From Hydrogenophaga sp040372165 (GTDB taxonomy: Bacteria; Pseudomonadota; Gammaproteobacteria; Burkholderiales; Burkholderiaceae_C): a stretch of DNA of 64,000 nucleotides. How positions within the stretch are numbered: the first letter of the stretch is position 1; each line of letters opens with the position of its first letter. The DNA lies in contig NZ_BAABWG010000001.1 of NCBI RefSeq assembly GCF_040372165.1, forward strand, positions 1,173,357-1,237,356, read 5' to 3'. The position numbers and the translations under genes were made by a program. The notes below the pieces were generated by a model. It was given only the letters and a program-made list of their open reading frames with translations, did not search any database and was not told where the DNA came from. Positions 9,174 through 17,041 of the stretch are shown here, in pieces.

Positions 9174-9308
9174 GCACGCCTACGGCAGTGCAGCATAGCC
9201 ACTGGCCGACCGGTCAAAAGTCACCGAAATGCAGTACGCTCAAACGGAAATTCCTGCTCAGGCCAATGTTGGCCTGCAGCATTCCCACCCTTATCAGGAG
9301 AACACCTC

Positions 9309-9809
9309 ATGGGTATGTTTACGTTCATCAAGGAAGCTGGCGAAAAGCTGTTCGGGATTGGCGAGGCCAAAGCAGATCCGGCACCGGCCGCAGCCCCGGC
9401 AACGAAACCCGACCTGACAGAGGTGAACCAGAAGGCAGGAAAGGCCATCGAGGCATACATCGACTCCATGAACCTCAAGGTCGAAGGCCTGGATGTCGGC
9501 TATGACGGGGCCACCGGCACTGTCACAGTGGCCGGTATCGCCCCGGATCAGGCCACACGTGAGAAAGTGGTGCTGTGCTGCGGCAACGTCGCCAACGTCA
9601 CCCAGGTCAGCGATCTGATGAGTGTCAGCTCTCCTGAGCCGGAGTCGAAGATGTACATCGTGGTCAAGGGCGACAATCTCTCCAAGATCAGCAAGATGTT
9701 CTATGGCACTCCCAACAAGTACATGCAGATCTTCGAGGCCAACAAGCCCATGCTCAAGCACCCGGACAAGATTTACCCGGGTCAGGCATTGCGTATTCCG
9801 GCCGAGTGA
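9309..9809 (+). CDS. kbp: Potassium-binding protein Kbp (BON-LysM)
   Basis: Small cytoplasmic protein of the Kbp/YgaU family; the E. coli member binds K+ and consists of a BON domain followed by LysM. The 166-residue product starts MGMFTFIKEAGEKLFG, as in YgaU. It has a short Ala/Pro-rich linker (about residues 22-35), a BON-like region (about 36-105) and a LysM domain (about 115-165) with YIVVKGDNLSKISKMFYG, ending IFEANKPMLKHPDKIYPGQ-type sequence and RIPAE. The ATG at 9309 is chosen over the longer open frame because a TCAGGAG ribosome-binding site lies 8 bases upstream and the N-terminus matches the family. Confidence 0.92.
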   Translation: MGMFTFIKEAGEKLFGIGEAKADPAPAAAPATKPDLTEVNQKAGKAIEAYIDSMNLKVEGLDVGYDGATGTVTVAGIAPDQATREKVVLCCGNVANVTQVSDLMSVSSPEPESKMYIVVKGDNLSKISKMFYGTPNKYMQIFEANKPMLKHPDKIYPGQALRIPAE

Positions 9810-9836
9810 CCTGAGAACTGCCGCGATCGTCTCAAG

Positions 9837-11429
9837 GTGACAAGCGACACCGATTCCCGCCCCTCAGCGCGATTGCTGGACGTTTTCGCCGGAGGCACGC
9901 CCCTGCCCCTGCATGACGTCGCCGCCTCCCGAGCCTGGGAAGCCGCCAGCGCCAAAGTGCTGCCTCCACACACACTGATGGCGCGCGCAGGCTTGGCTAT
10001 CGCGCGCGTGGCTCTGGCGGTATGCCCTCACGCTCGCCACATCTGGGTTGCCTGCGGACCGGGCAACAACGGAGGTGACGGCTTTGTGGCCGCAACCCAT
10101 TTGCACCAATGGTCCCGATCCAAGGGGCTTGGCCAGCAGATCACGGTCAGCCTGCACGGCCGGGAAGAGACGCTCCCCGAAGACGCCAGGTGGGCTCTGA
10201 CCCAAATGAGAGAAGCCGGGCTGGACCTCAGCCCTCCTCCTTCCGCCGGCGGGTGGGACATGTGCATAGACGCCCTCCTCGGCATCGGTGGCAACCGCAT
10301 ACCGGCAGGCGATCTACTGGCGCCATGGGAAGCTTTGCGCAAAAGCGCCAAGCCGGTGATCCAGGTCGATATACCGAGCGGGCTGCTGGCTGACAGTGGC
10401 GCATGGCCACCTGGCGACATCCCTCTCACTCCACCGGGTGCTGAGCGGCACACTTTGTGCCTGCTGAGTCTGAAGCCCGGCGTGTTCACCGCGTCTGGGC
10501 GGGATGCAGCCGGTCGCGTCTGGTACGACGACCTCGGCACACAACCGCCCGCCAGCCTCGCACCAACAGCCTGGCTGTGCGGACAAGGATCGGCACTGCG
10601 ACCGGACCGGCCACACGCGTCGCACAAAGGCAGCTTCGGTGATGTGCTGGTTGCAGGAGGGCAGCGCCCTTCCGCGGACAAGGCCGGCATGGCAGGTGCT
10701 GCGATGTTGGCGGCCCGGGCAGCCCTGCACGCTGGCGCTGGCCGGGTCTATGTCTGCTCGATCGGCGGCGACACTTCGCCCGGCGAGATTTCATGGGACC
10801 CCGCTTGCCCGGAGCTGATGTTCAGACGCGTGGAGCAATGCCTGGCTGACCCGCAACAGCTGGCCTCGCCACGCACGGCCGTGGTCTGTGGATGCGGTGG
10901 AGGCCACAGCATTCGGCAGCATTTGCCCGCCTTGCTCTCGCGGACTGCCAGACTGGTGCTGGACGCAGATGCGCTCAATGCCATTGCTGACGATCCGGGC
11001 CTGCAGGCCCTGCTCAGCCAAAGGCGGGACCGCCCCGACCGGCTGACCGTCCTGACGCCCCACCCTTTGGAAGCCGCCCGGCTTCTGGGAATGGGCATCG
11101 CAGATATTCAGGAAAACCGTTTGACCCGGGCGACCGAGTTGAGCCAACGGTATGGCGCACTGGTGGTGCTCAAGGGGTCGGGAAGCATCGTGGCAGCCCC
11201 GGGCGAGGCACCATGGATCAACCGCAGCGGAAATGCCCGCCTGGCGACCGCGGGCACTGGCGATGTGCTGGCCGGCATGATCGGCGCTGCACTGGCGGCT
11301 TGCGAGCTGGCGGAGGACATGCCTTCCCTGGTTCGGGATGCCGTCTGGCGCCACGGGCATCTGGCAGACACCTGGCCCGATCACGGCGCCCGCCTGACCG
11401 CTGGCGCCCTGGCCGTTCTCGCAGGCTAG
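9837..11429 (+). CDS. nnr: Bifunctional NAD(P)H-hydrate epimerase / ADP-dependent dehydratase
   Basis: Repairs damaged NAD(P)H hydrates: the N-terminal half epimerises, and the C-terminal half removes water using ADP. The 530-residue protein has the epimerase motif GPGNNGGDG at 74-82. It has the kinase-like dehydratase motif AGTGDVLAGMIGA near residue 472 together with VLDADALNAIA and LTPHPLEAARLL. Length fits the fused YjeF form. The start is a GTG at 9837, 27 bases after kbp stops; no in-frame ATG is available that keeps the whole epimerase domain. It is probably co-transcribed with kbp. Confidence 0.93.
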   Translation: MTSDTDSRPSARLLDVFAGGTPLPLHDVAASRAWEAASAKVLPPHTLMARAGLAIARVALAVCPHARHIWVACGPGNNGGDGFVAATHLHQWSRSKGLGQQITVSLHGREETLPEDARWALTQMREAGLDLSPPPSAGGWDMCIDALLGIGGNRIPAGDLLAPWEALRKSAKPVIQVDIPSGLLADSGAWPPGDIPLTPPGAERHTLCLLSLKPGVFTASGRDAAGRVWYDDLGTQPPASLAPTAWLCGQGSALRPDRPHASHKGSFGDVLVAGGQRPSADKAGMAGAAMLAARAALHAGAGRVYVCSIGGDTSPGEISWDPACPELMFRRVEQCLADPQQLASPRTAVVCGCGGGHSIRQHLPALLSRTARLVLDADALNAIADDPGLQALLSQRRDRPDRLTVLTPHPLEAARLLGMGIADIQENRLTRATELSQRYGALVVLKGSGSIVAAPGEAPWINRSGNARLATAGTGDVLAGMIGAALAACELAEDMPSLVRDAVWRHGHLADTWPDHGARLTAGALAVLAG

Positions 11430-11466
11430 CTCAACACTCGCCCGCGGTGTTCGGCCAAACCAGGCA

Positions 11467-12015
11467 TCAGAGGTTAAGCGCCATCATGATGACCTGCAGC
11501 AGGATCACAAGGATCAGGACGCTCAGGTCAACCCCTCCAATGGCAGGCACCACCTTGCGGATAGGCCTGAGCAGTGGCTCGGAGAATCGATGCAGCACAC
11601 CCATGGCTGGTGCCTGGGGTTGCACCCACGACAGCACGGCATAGATCAGCAAGATGATCATCAGGCCGCGCAGGACGACCATCAGCAAGAACTTGCCTGC
11701 CTGGAGCAGGATGGCCAGCAGCCACGCAACGGGCGAGACCATGGTCGATGGAGCCCACAAAGACAGCACAATGCCCGAGAAGGCGATGGACAGCAAAATG
11801 GCGGACATCAGGCTGCCCCAGTCCAGCCGGCTGTCGAGCAGCGGCTTGGGCAACACCTTGCGCACCGGCTTGACAACCCAGTCGGTAACGGCCATGACAA
11901 ACCGGCCGGGCTGAACCGACATCTGGATTCGCAGATAGTTCATCCACGAGCGCATCAGGGCTGCGCCCACCAGAATGAAAAAGAAGGTCTCAAGCAGGAA
12001 ATGGACAATGTTCAT
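11467..12015 (-). CDS. YggT family integral membrane protein
   Basis: 182-residue protein with two tandem YGGT-type units, each a hydrophobic helix pair. The first unit has RSWMNYLRIQMSVQPGRFV and VVKPVRKVLPK; the second has YAVLSWVQPQAPAMGVLHR and SEPLLRPIRKVVPAIGGVD. Such proteins are small inner-membrane proteins linked in some bacteria to cell shape, division or osmotic stress; the role here is not known. It is convergent with nnr (37-base gap), and rnr lies upstream on the same strand. Confidence 0.88.
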   Translation of the reverse strand: MNIVHFLLETFFFILVGAALMRSWMNYLRIQMSVQPGRFVMAVTDWVVKPVRKVLPKPLLDSRLDWGSLMSAILLSIAFSGIVLSLWAPSTMVSPVAWLLAILLQAGKFLLMVVLRGLMIILLIYAVLSWVQPQAPAMGVLHRFSEPLLRPIRKVVPAIGGVDLSVLILVILLQVIMMALNL

Positions 12016-12064
12016 TGGGTAGCGTTCAGATCGTTTCCGTTCAGATGGATACCGGACTCAAAGG

Positions 12065-12096
12065 CAAATTGGAAAATTGGAAAATTGGAAAATTGG
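12065..12096. repeat. AAAATTGG 8-bp tandem repeat
   Basis: Four near-perfect copies of the 8-bp unit AAAATTGG (the first begins CAAATTGG), at 12065-12072, 12073-12080, 12081-12088 and 12089-12096. They are AT-rich against a GC-rich background and lie between rnr and the YggT gene in the 110-base gap. On the minus strand they read CCAATTTT repeats just after the rnr stop. Such a tract can change length by slippage. Confidence 0.85.
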
Positions 12097-12125
12097 AAAC
12101 AGGCTATCAAGGCAGGTGAAATTGC

Positions 12126-14384
12126 TCACTTGCGACGTGACTTGCGGGCCTTGCCCAATGCAGGTCTGCTCCCCTTGGTCGACTTTGCAGCTTTGGCCGA
12201 TTTCTTGTCGGCGGCTTTCTTGACTGAAGCGCGCAAGTCCTGCTTTTCTCCATCCCGGTGAGGTCGTTTGCGGCCTGCCGAGCCATTGCCGCCGTTCTTG
12301 TCGCGCATGGCCCTGAGGATGAGCTCTTCTTCATCGTTGACAAGGCGGAAGTCGATGCGCCGCCCATCCAGATCGACCCTGCTGACCTGAACTTGAACCT
12401 TGGTGCCCAAGGCGTAGCGGATACCGGTGCGCTCACCGCGCAGTTCCTGCCGAGCTTCATCGAAGCGGAAGTACTCGCCCCCCAGCTCTGTGATATGGAC
12501 CAGCCCTTCCACGTACATGGCGTCGAGCGTCACGAAAAGACCGAAGCTGGTGACGGACGTGACCGTGCCCGAAAACTCTTCGCCCAGATGCTCGCGCATG
12601 TACTTGCACTTGAGCCAGGCTTCGACGTCGCGGCTGGCCTCGTCAGCGCGTCGCTCGTTGGCGCTGCAGTGAAGACCCGCAGCCTGCCACGCAAGCGTAT
12701 CTGCCGAGAGCTTGCGCGCCGGCTTGGCCGGCATACTGGCGGAACGGCTGGCCAGACGCTTGCTCAGCTTGGCATGCGCTTCGCCCGGCTTGGGCAGCTC
12801 AGGCAATTCGTAGCGCTCTTTGCCCAGAATGGCCTTGATCACCCGATGGACCAGCAGATCGGGATACCGCCGGATCGGACTGGTGAAGTGCGTATAGGCG
12901 TCATAGGAAAGGCCGAAATGCCCGCTGTTGATCGGCGTGTAGATGGCCTGCTGCATGGAGCGCAGCAGCATGGTGTGGATCTGCTGTGACTCTGGTCGGT
13001 CTTTCGTGGCTTCAGCGATCCGCTGAAACTCGGACGGATGCGGGTCCTCGCTGATGGTTTGCGGCACACCCATGGTGCGCAGGTAGTTGCGCAAGATCTC
13101 CTGCTTCTCCGGTGTTGGACCTTCGTGCACACGGAACAGGCCCGCGTGCTTGCTTTGGGAGATGAAGTCAGCCGAACAAACGTTGGCCGCCAGCATGGCT
13201 TCTTCGATGACCTTGTGAGCATCATTGCGTGTACGAGGCACGATCTTCTCGATGCGACCCGCATCATCACAGACGATTTGCGTCTCGACCGTTTCGAAAT
13301 CGACCGCCCCTCTTGCCTGGCGTGCAGAGAGCAACGCCCGGTAGACATCGTGCAAGTTCAGCAAGTGAGGCACCAGCGGCTTGCGCTGGGCAGCTTCAGG
13401 CCCTCTGGTGTTCTGAAGAATGGCTGCCACTTCGGTATAGGTCAATCGTGCATGGCTGTGCATGACCGCCGGATAGAACTGGTAGGCATGGACTTCGCCT
13501 TTGGCGTCAATCAGCATGTCACACACCATGCAGACGCGGTCTACGTCCGGGTTCAGCGAACACAAGCCGTTGGAGAGTTTTTCCGGCAGCATGGGAATGA
13601 CCCGCCGCGGAAAATACACGGATGTGGCGCGGTCATAGGCGTCGATATCGATGGCCGAACCTGTTTCCACGTAGTGACTCACGTCCGCAATGGCCACCAG
13701 CAATCGCCAGCCTTTGCCCCTGCCGACCTTGTCTGGCTGGCAGAACACGGCGTCGTCAAAGTCACGCGCGTCTTCGCCATCGATGGTAACCAGAGGCACA
13801 TCGCGCAGGTCAACCCTGGCGCGCCGGTCGCTGGCGCGGACCTTGGTTGGCAGCGCGCGGGCCTGAGCCATCGCCGCTTCGGAGAACTCGTGGGGCACAC
13901 CGTACTTGCGTACGGCAATCTCGATTTCCATGCCCGGGTCATCGATATCACCCAGCACTTCCTTGACCCTGCCCACCGGCTGTCCATAGAGCGCAGGTGG
14001 CTCGGTCAGTTCGACGACGACCACCTGGCCCGGGTTGGCCGACCCTGTGGCGCCCTTGGGCACCAGCACGTCCTGTCCATACCTTTTGTCTTCGGGCGCG
14101 ACCAGCCATACGCCACTTTCCTGCAGCAGGCGGCCAATGATCGGCGAGTCCGAGCGCGAGACAATCTCGGTCACCCGTCCCTCTGGGCGCCCCCGGCGGT
14201 CTGTGCGCACCACCCGGGCCTTGACCCGGTCCTTGTGGAGCACGGCGCGCATTTCGTTGGGCGGCAAATAGACATCGGGTTGCCCGTCATCACGGACCAC
14301 AAAACCGTGCCCGTCACGGTGGCCAGCGACCACCCCTTCAAACTCGGACAAAAGATCAGATTTTTGATTCTGGTTCACTTGCAC
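12126..14384 (-). CDS. rnr: Ribonuclease R
   Basis: Processive 3'-5' exoribonuclease able to degrade structured RNA. The 752-residue protein has N-terminal cold-shock-like RNA-binding regions (about 15-180). Its RNB catalytic domain has the metal-binding cluster TIDGEDARDFDDAV, with D202, D208, D210 and D211. The RNB block includes LCSLNPDVDRVCMV and HFTSPIRRYPDLLVHR. An S1 domain (about 610-690) and a very basic Lys/Arg-rich tail end in KARKSRRK. The only starts near the family N-terminus are GTG codons at 14384 and 14378. It is divergent from tRNA-Leu, whose promoter lies in the shared 41-base gap. Confidence 0.95.
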   Translation of the reverse strand: MQVNQNQKSDLLSEFEGVVAGHRDGHGFVVRDDGQPDVYLPPNEMRAVLHKDRVKARVVRTDRRGRPEGRVTEIVSRSDSPIIGRLLQESGVWLVAPEDKRYGQDVLVPKGATGSANPGQVVVVELTEPPALYGQPVGRVKEVLGDIDDPGMEIEIAVRKYGVPHEFSEAAMAQARALPTKVRASDRRARVDLRDVPLVTIDGEDARDFDDAVFCQPDKVGRGKGWRLLVAIADVSHYVETGSAIDIDAYDRATSVYFPRRVIPMLPEKLSNGLCSLNPDVDRVCMVCDMLIDAKGEVHAYQFYPAVMHSHARLTYTEVAAILQNTRGPEAAQRKPLVPHLLNLHDVYRALLSARQARGAVDFETVETQIVCDDAGRIEKIVPRTRNDAHKVIEEAMLAANVCSADFISQSKHAGLFRVHEGPTPEKQEILRNYLRTMGVPQTISEDPHPSEFQRIAEATKDRPESQQIHTMLLRSMQQAIYTPINSGHFGLSYDAYTHFTSPIRRYPDLLVHRVIKAILGKERYELPELPKPGEAHAKLSKRLASRSASMPAKPARKLSADTLAWQAAGLHCSANERRADEASRDVEAWLKCKYMREHLGEEFSGTVTSVTSFGLFVTLDAMYVEGLVHITELGGEYFRFDEARQELRGERTGIRYALGTKVQVQVSRVDLDGRRIDFRLVNDEEELILRAMRDKNGGNGSAGRKRPHRDGEKQDLRASVKKAADKKSAKAAKSTKGSRPALGKARKSRRK

Positions 14385-14408
14385 TTGGTGTTTTTTCTAT
14401 GTTATACT
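14379..14408 (+). promoter_or_regulatory. Promoter of tRNA-Leu
   Basis: A -35 TTGCAC (14379-14384) and a -10 TATACT (14403-14408) are separated by 18 bases. The predicted start would be at about 14415, ten or so bases ahead of the mature tRNA 5' end. Both boxes are close to sigma-70 consensus. The -35 overlaps the first codons of the divergent rnr. Confidence 0.65.
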
Positions 14409-14425
14409 TCCAGCTTCCCTGAGAT

Positions 14426-14510
<85 letters not shown>

Positions 14511-14522
14511 ATGATAAAGATA

Positions 14523-14556
14523 AAGGCTTGCAATCCATCGGTTGCAGGCCTTTTTT
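14523..14556 (+). terminator. Intrinsic terminator of tRNA-Leu
   Basis: AAGGCTTGCAA (14523-14533) pairs with TTGCAGGCCTT (14542-14552) with one wobble pair, followed by a run of T to 14556. It lies 12 bases beyond the tRNA. The following 150 bases to the rimO stop contain nothing else I can support. Confidence 0.88.
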
Positions 14557-14705
14557 CTTTGCCTGTGCCAAAGAGGTGTTTTCTGAGGCGTTGTCTGCGC
14601 ATGCTGCCCGGTGCGTGGCGCCGCTCACGGCATGCGCAACCGGGCCACCAGACACTGGAAGGGAGCCACCCTGCATCAAGTCAAGAGCATGTCGCCGATG
14701 TGGAC

Positions 14706-16082
14706 TCAAACCGGCTGCCCTATGAGATCGTGCCCTTCGGTTCCCACGATCAAGGCCTTGGTGAACTCACCGACTTTCATTGTCTTGCTGACCTTTTGCG
14801 GAGGAAGCAGTTTGACCACCCCATCGATTTCAGGGGCATCAGCGAAACTGCGCCCCACCCCGCCTTTGCGACCCATGGCCGGCGCCGAGTCAACCAGCAC
14901 CTGCATGGTGGCACCAACACGGCGCTCCAGCTTGGCAATGGAGACAGCCTCAGCCACCTCCATGAACCGGGCTTGCCGCTCGTTTCTCAGCTCGTCAGGC
15001 AATGCACCGGGCAGCTCGTTGGCCTTGGCACCTTCCACCGGCGAATAGGCAAAACAACCAGCCCTGTCGATCTGGGCTTCTTTCACGAAGCTCAGCAGGT
15101 CATCAAACTCCGCCTCGGTTTCACCCGGAAAGCCCGCAATGAACGTACTGCGGATCACCAGTTCCGGGCAGAGCTCGCGCCAGCGTGCAATGCGCTCGAG
15201 ATTTTTCTCACCACTGGCTGGGCGTTTCATGCGCTTGAGCACATCGGGGTGACTGTGTTGCAGCGGGACGTCCAGGTAAGGCAGGCACAAGCCCTGGGCC
15301 ATCAAGGGAATGACATCGTCCACATGCGGATATGGGTAGACGTAGTGCAGACGCACCCATGCGCCATACCCGTCCGCCAGCTTGCCCAGGGCTTCGACCA
15401 GGTCGTACATGCGGGTCTTGACCGGGCGACCATCCCAGAAACCGGTGCGGTACTGGATGTCCACGCCATAGGCTGAAGTGTCCTGGCTGACCACCAGCAA
15501 CTCTCTGACGCCCGCCTCGAACAGCTTCCGAGCCTCGCTCAGCACGTCGCCAATCGGACGGCTGACGAGATCCCCTCGCATGGAGGGAATGATGCAGAAG
15601 GTGCAGCGGTGGTTACAGCCCTCACTGATTTTCAGATAGGCATAGTGTTTGGGCGTGAGCTTGATGCCTTGCGCAGGCACGAGATCCACGAACGGATCGT
15701 GAGGCTTGGGCAAGTGGGCATGGACCGCGTCCATCACCTCCTGCGTTGCATGGGGCCCCGTCACGGCCAGCACGCTGGGGTGCACCTGCGAGACCATGTT
15801 TCCCCCGTCTTCGCCAGCACGAGCCCCGAGGCAACCTGTCACGATGACTTTGCCGTTCTCGGCCAGGGCTTCACCGATGGTGTCCAGGCTCTCCTTGACC
15901 GCATCATCGATGAAACCACAGGTGTTGACGATGACAAGGTCAGCGCCGGCAAACGACTTGGATGTCGCATAGCCTTCTGCGCTGAGCTGGGTCAGGATCA
16001 GCTCGGAGTCTGTCAGGGCCTTGGGGCAACCCAGACTGACAAAGCCCACTTTGGGGCTGGAGGAAATTTGCTTTTCGGTCAT
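14706..16082 (-). CDS. rimO: Ribosomal protein S12 methylthiotransferase RimO
   Basis: Radical-SAM enzyme that adds a methylthio group to an aspartate of ribosomal protein S12. The 458-residue protein has N-terminal UPF0004 cysteines (GCPKALTDSE, NTCGFIDDA, TGCLGA). Its radical-SAM cluster is CNHRCTFCIIP, and it has VPLQHSHPDVLKRMKRP and a C-terminal TRAM-like region. The ATG at 16082 is chosen; the frame extends upstream only to a TTG directly abutting phaR and without family sequence. Distinguished from MiaB by the S12-type N-terminus KVGFVSLGCPKALTDSE. Confidence 0.95.
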   Translation of the reverse strand: MTEKQISSSPKVGFVSLGCPKALTDSELILTQLSAEGYATSKSFAGADLVIVNTCGFIDDAVKESLDTIGEALAENGKVIVTGCLGARAGEDGGNMVSQVHPSVLAVTGPHATQEVMDAVHAHLPKPHDPFVDLVPAQGIKLTPKHYAYLKISEGCNHRCTFCIIPSMRGDLVSRPIGDVLSEARKLFEAGVRELLVVSQDTSAYGVDIQYRTGFWDGRPVKTRMYDLVEALGKLADGYGAWVRLHYVYPYPHVDDVIPLMAQGLCLPYLDVPLQHSHPDVLKRMKRPASGEKNLERIARWRELCPELVIRSTFIAGFPGETEAEFDDLLSFVKEAQIDRAGCFAYSPVEGAKANELPGALPDELRNERQARFMEVAEAVSIAKLERRVGATMQVLVDSAPAMGRKGGVGRSFADAPEIDGVVKLLPPQKVSKTMKVGEFTKALIVGTEGHDLIGQPV

Positions 16083-16133
16083 GGTTCCGATTGTCTCAGA
16101 CCCGGCCGCACCGGACTGAAGCAATCGGCTCAA

Positions 16134-16682
16134 TTACCGCTTCAGTCCAAACGCAGCCAGCACCTGCTCGCTGTTTTTTTGCATCTGCTCCTGCATCTGG
16201 GTAAATGCATTGCGCGACTGCTCAAGATAGGTTCCCATCATGCCCTGCATCATGGGAGATTGCATGTTCATGAACTGCTGCCACATTTCCGGCGTCACGG
16301 ACTGGGACTGCTCGCTCATCTTGTTTTGCAGGTCCATGAAAATCTGGACGTTCTTCTCCAGGTAGGAGCCCATGAAATCCTGCATGGAATGGCCGTAGAA
16401 ACGGATGATGTTGGCCAGCACCTGCTCCGAGAAGATCGGTACGCCAGCCGTTTCCTCTTCCAGAATGATCTGCAGCAGGATGCTTCGCGTGAGATCTTCA
16501 TTGGTCTTCGCATCACGCACCACGAAGGGCTCGTTGCTCATGACCAGACCCTTGACTTCGGCCAGGGTGATGTACGAGGAGGTGTCGGTATCGTAGAGAC
16601 GACGGTTCGGGTACTTCTTGATGACCCTGATGCCATCCTCGCTCTTCTTGGCCGTGCCGGCCTTCTTTTTCTGCACGCTCAT
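16134..16682 (-). CDS. phaR: Polyhydroxyalkanoate synthesis repressor PhaR
   Basis: DNA- and PHA-granule-binding repressor that controls phasin and granule genes. The 182-residue protein has a Lys-rich N-terminus and the PhaR DNA-binding domain IRVIKKYPNRRLYDTDTSSY at about 18-37. The PHB_acc region continues through EDLTRSILLQIILEEE and FYGHSMQDFMGSYLEKN. It ends in a Met/Gln-rich amphipathic stretch (MWQQFMNMQSPMMQGMMG) likely to touch granules. The start at 16682 is chosen because the longer frame reads through unrelated sequence and the tRNA-Val gene. The organism thus probably stores polyhydroxybutyrate; bdhA at 20.4 kb is consistent. Confidence 0.94.
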   Translation of the reverse strand: MSVQKKKAGTAKKSEDGIRVIKKYPNRRLYDTDTSSYITLAEVKGLVMSNEPFVVRDAKTNEDLTRSILLQIILEEETAGVPIFSEQVLANIIRFYGHSMQDFMGSYLEKNVQIFMDLQNKMSEQSQSVTPEMWQQFMNMQSPMMQGMMGTYLEQSRNAFTQMQEQMQKNSEQVLAAFGLKR

Positions 16683-16835
16683 GTGGCTCCAGCTCGTTTT
16701 CACCCCCGGAGGATCCCGTGGGCTTCGGACACCATTGTAGAAAGAGCGACGCCGCAGTGCAGCATGGGTTTTCCCTGTGAGTTTCCCCGCAATCACTGGA
16801 ACATTGGCATTGACGCCAAGCCTTGGAGCGGCCCA

Positions 16836-16859
16836 CAAAAAAGCCCGCTGACAGCGGGC
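16836..16859 (-). terminator. Intrinsic terminator of tRNA-Val
   Basis: Read on the minus strand, GCCCGCTG (complement of 16852-16859) and CAGCGGGC (complement of 16843-16850) form a tight stem, followed by TTTTTTGTGG. It lies 27 bases downstream of the tRNA-Val 3' end. Confidence 0.88.
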
Positions 16860-16886
16860 CTGCATGCTGCGAATCTGAATACAAGC

Positions 16887-16963
16887 TGGTAGGCGCGATT
16901 GGATTCGAACCAACGACCCCCACCATGTCAAGGTGGTGCTCTAACCAACTGAGCTACGCGCCT
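16887..16963 (-). tRNA. tRNA-Val, anticodon GAC
   Basis: 77 bases on the minus strand. The acceptor AGGCGCG pairs with CGCGCCT, with a D-arm AGCTCAGTTGGTTAGAGC. The anticodon stem ACCACCTTGACATGGTGG carries anticodon GAC, and the T-arm includes GGTTCGAATCC. CCA is encoded at the 3' end (complement of 16887-16889). Confidence 0.97.
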
Positions 16964-17041
16964 GCTTGCGATCAGTTCGAAGACATAGATTATAGCATTG
17001 ATTTTTTGGCTGTGTCCATCTTTTGAGTGGTCAGGCCAAAC

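Noticed and set aside
12065..12096. AT-rich repeats as a replication origin
   Set aside because: No DnaA boxes and no origin-linked genes nearby.
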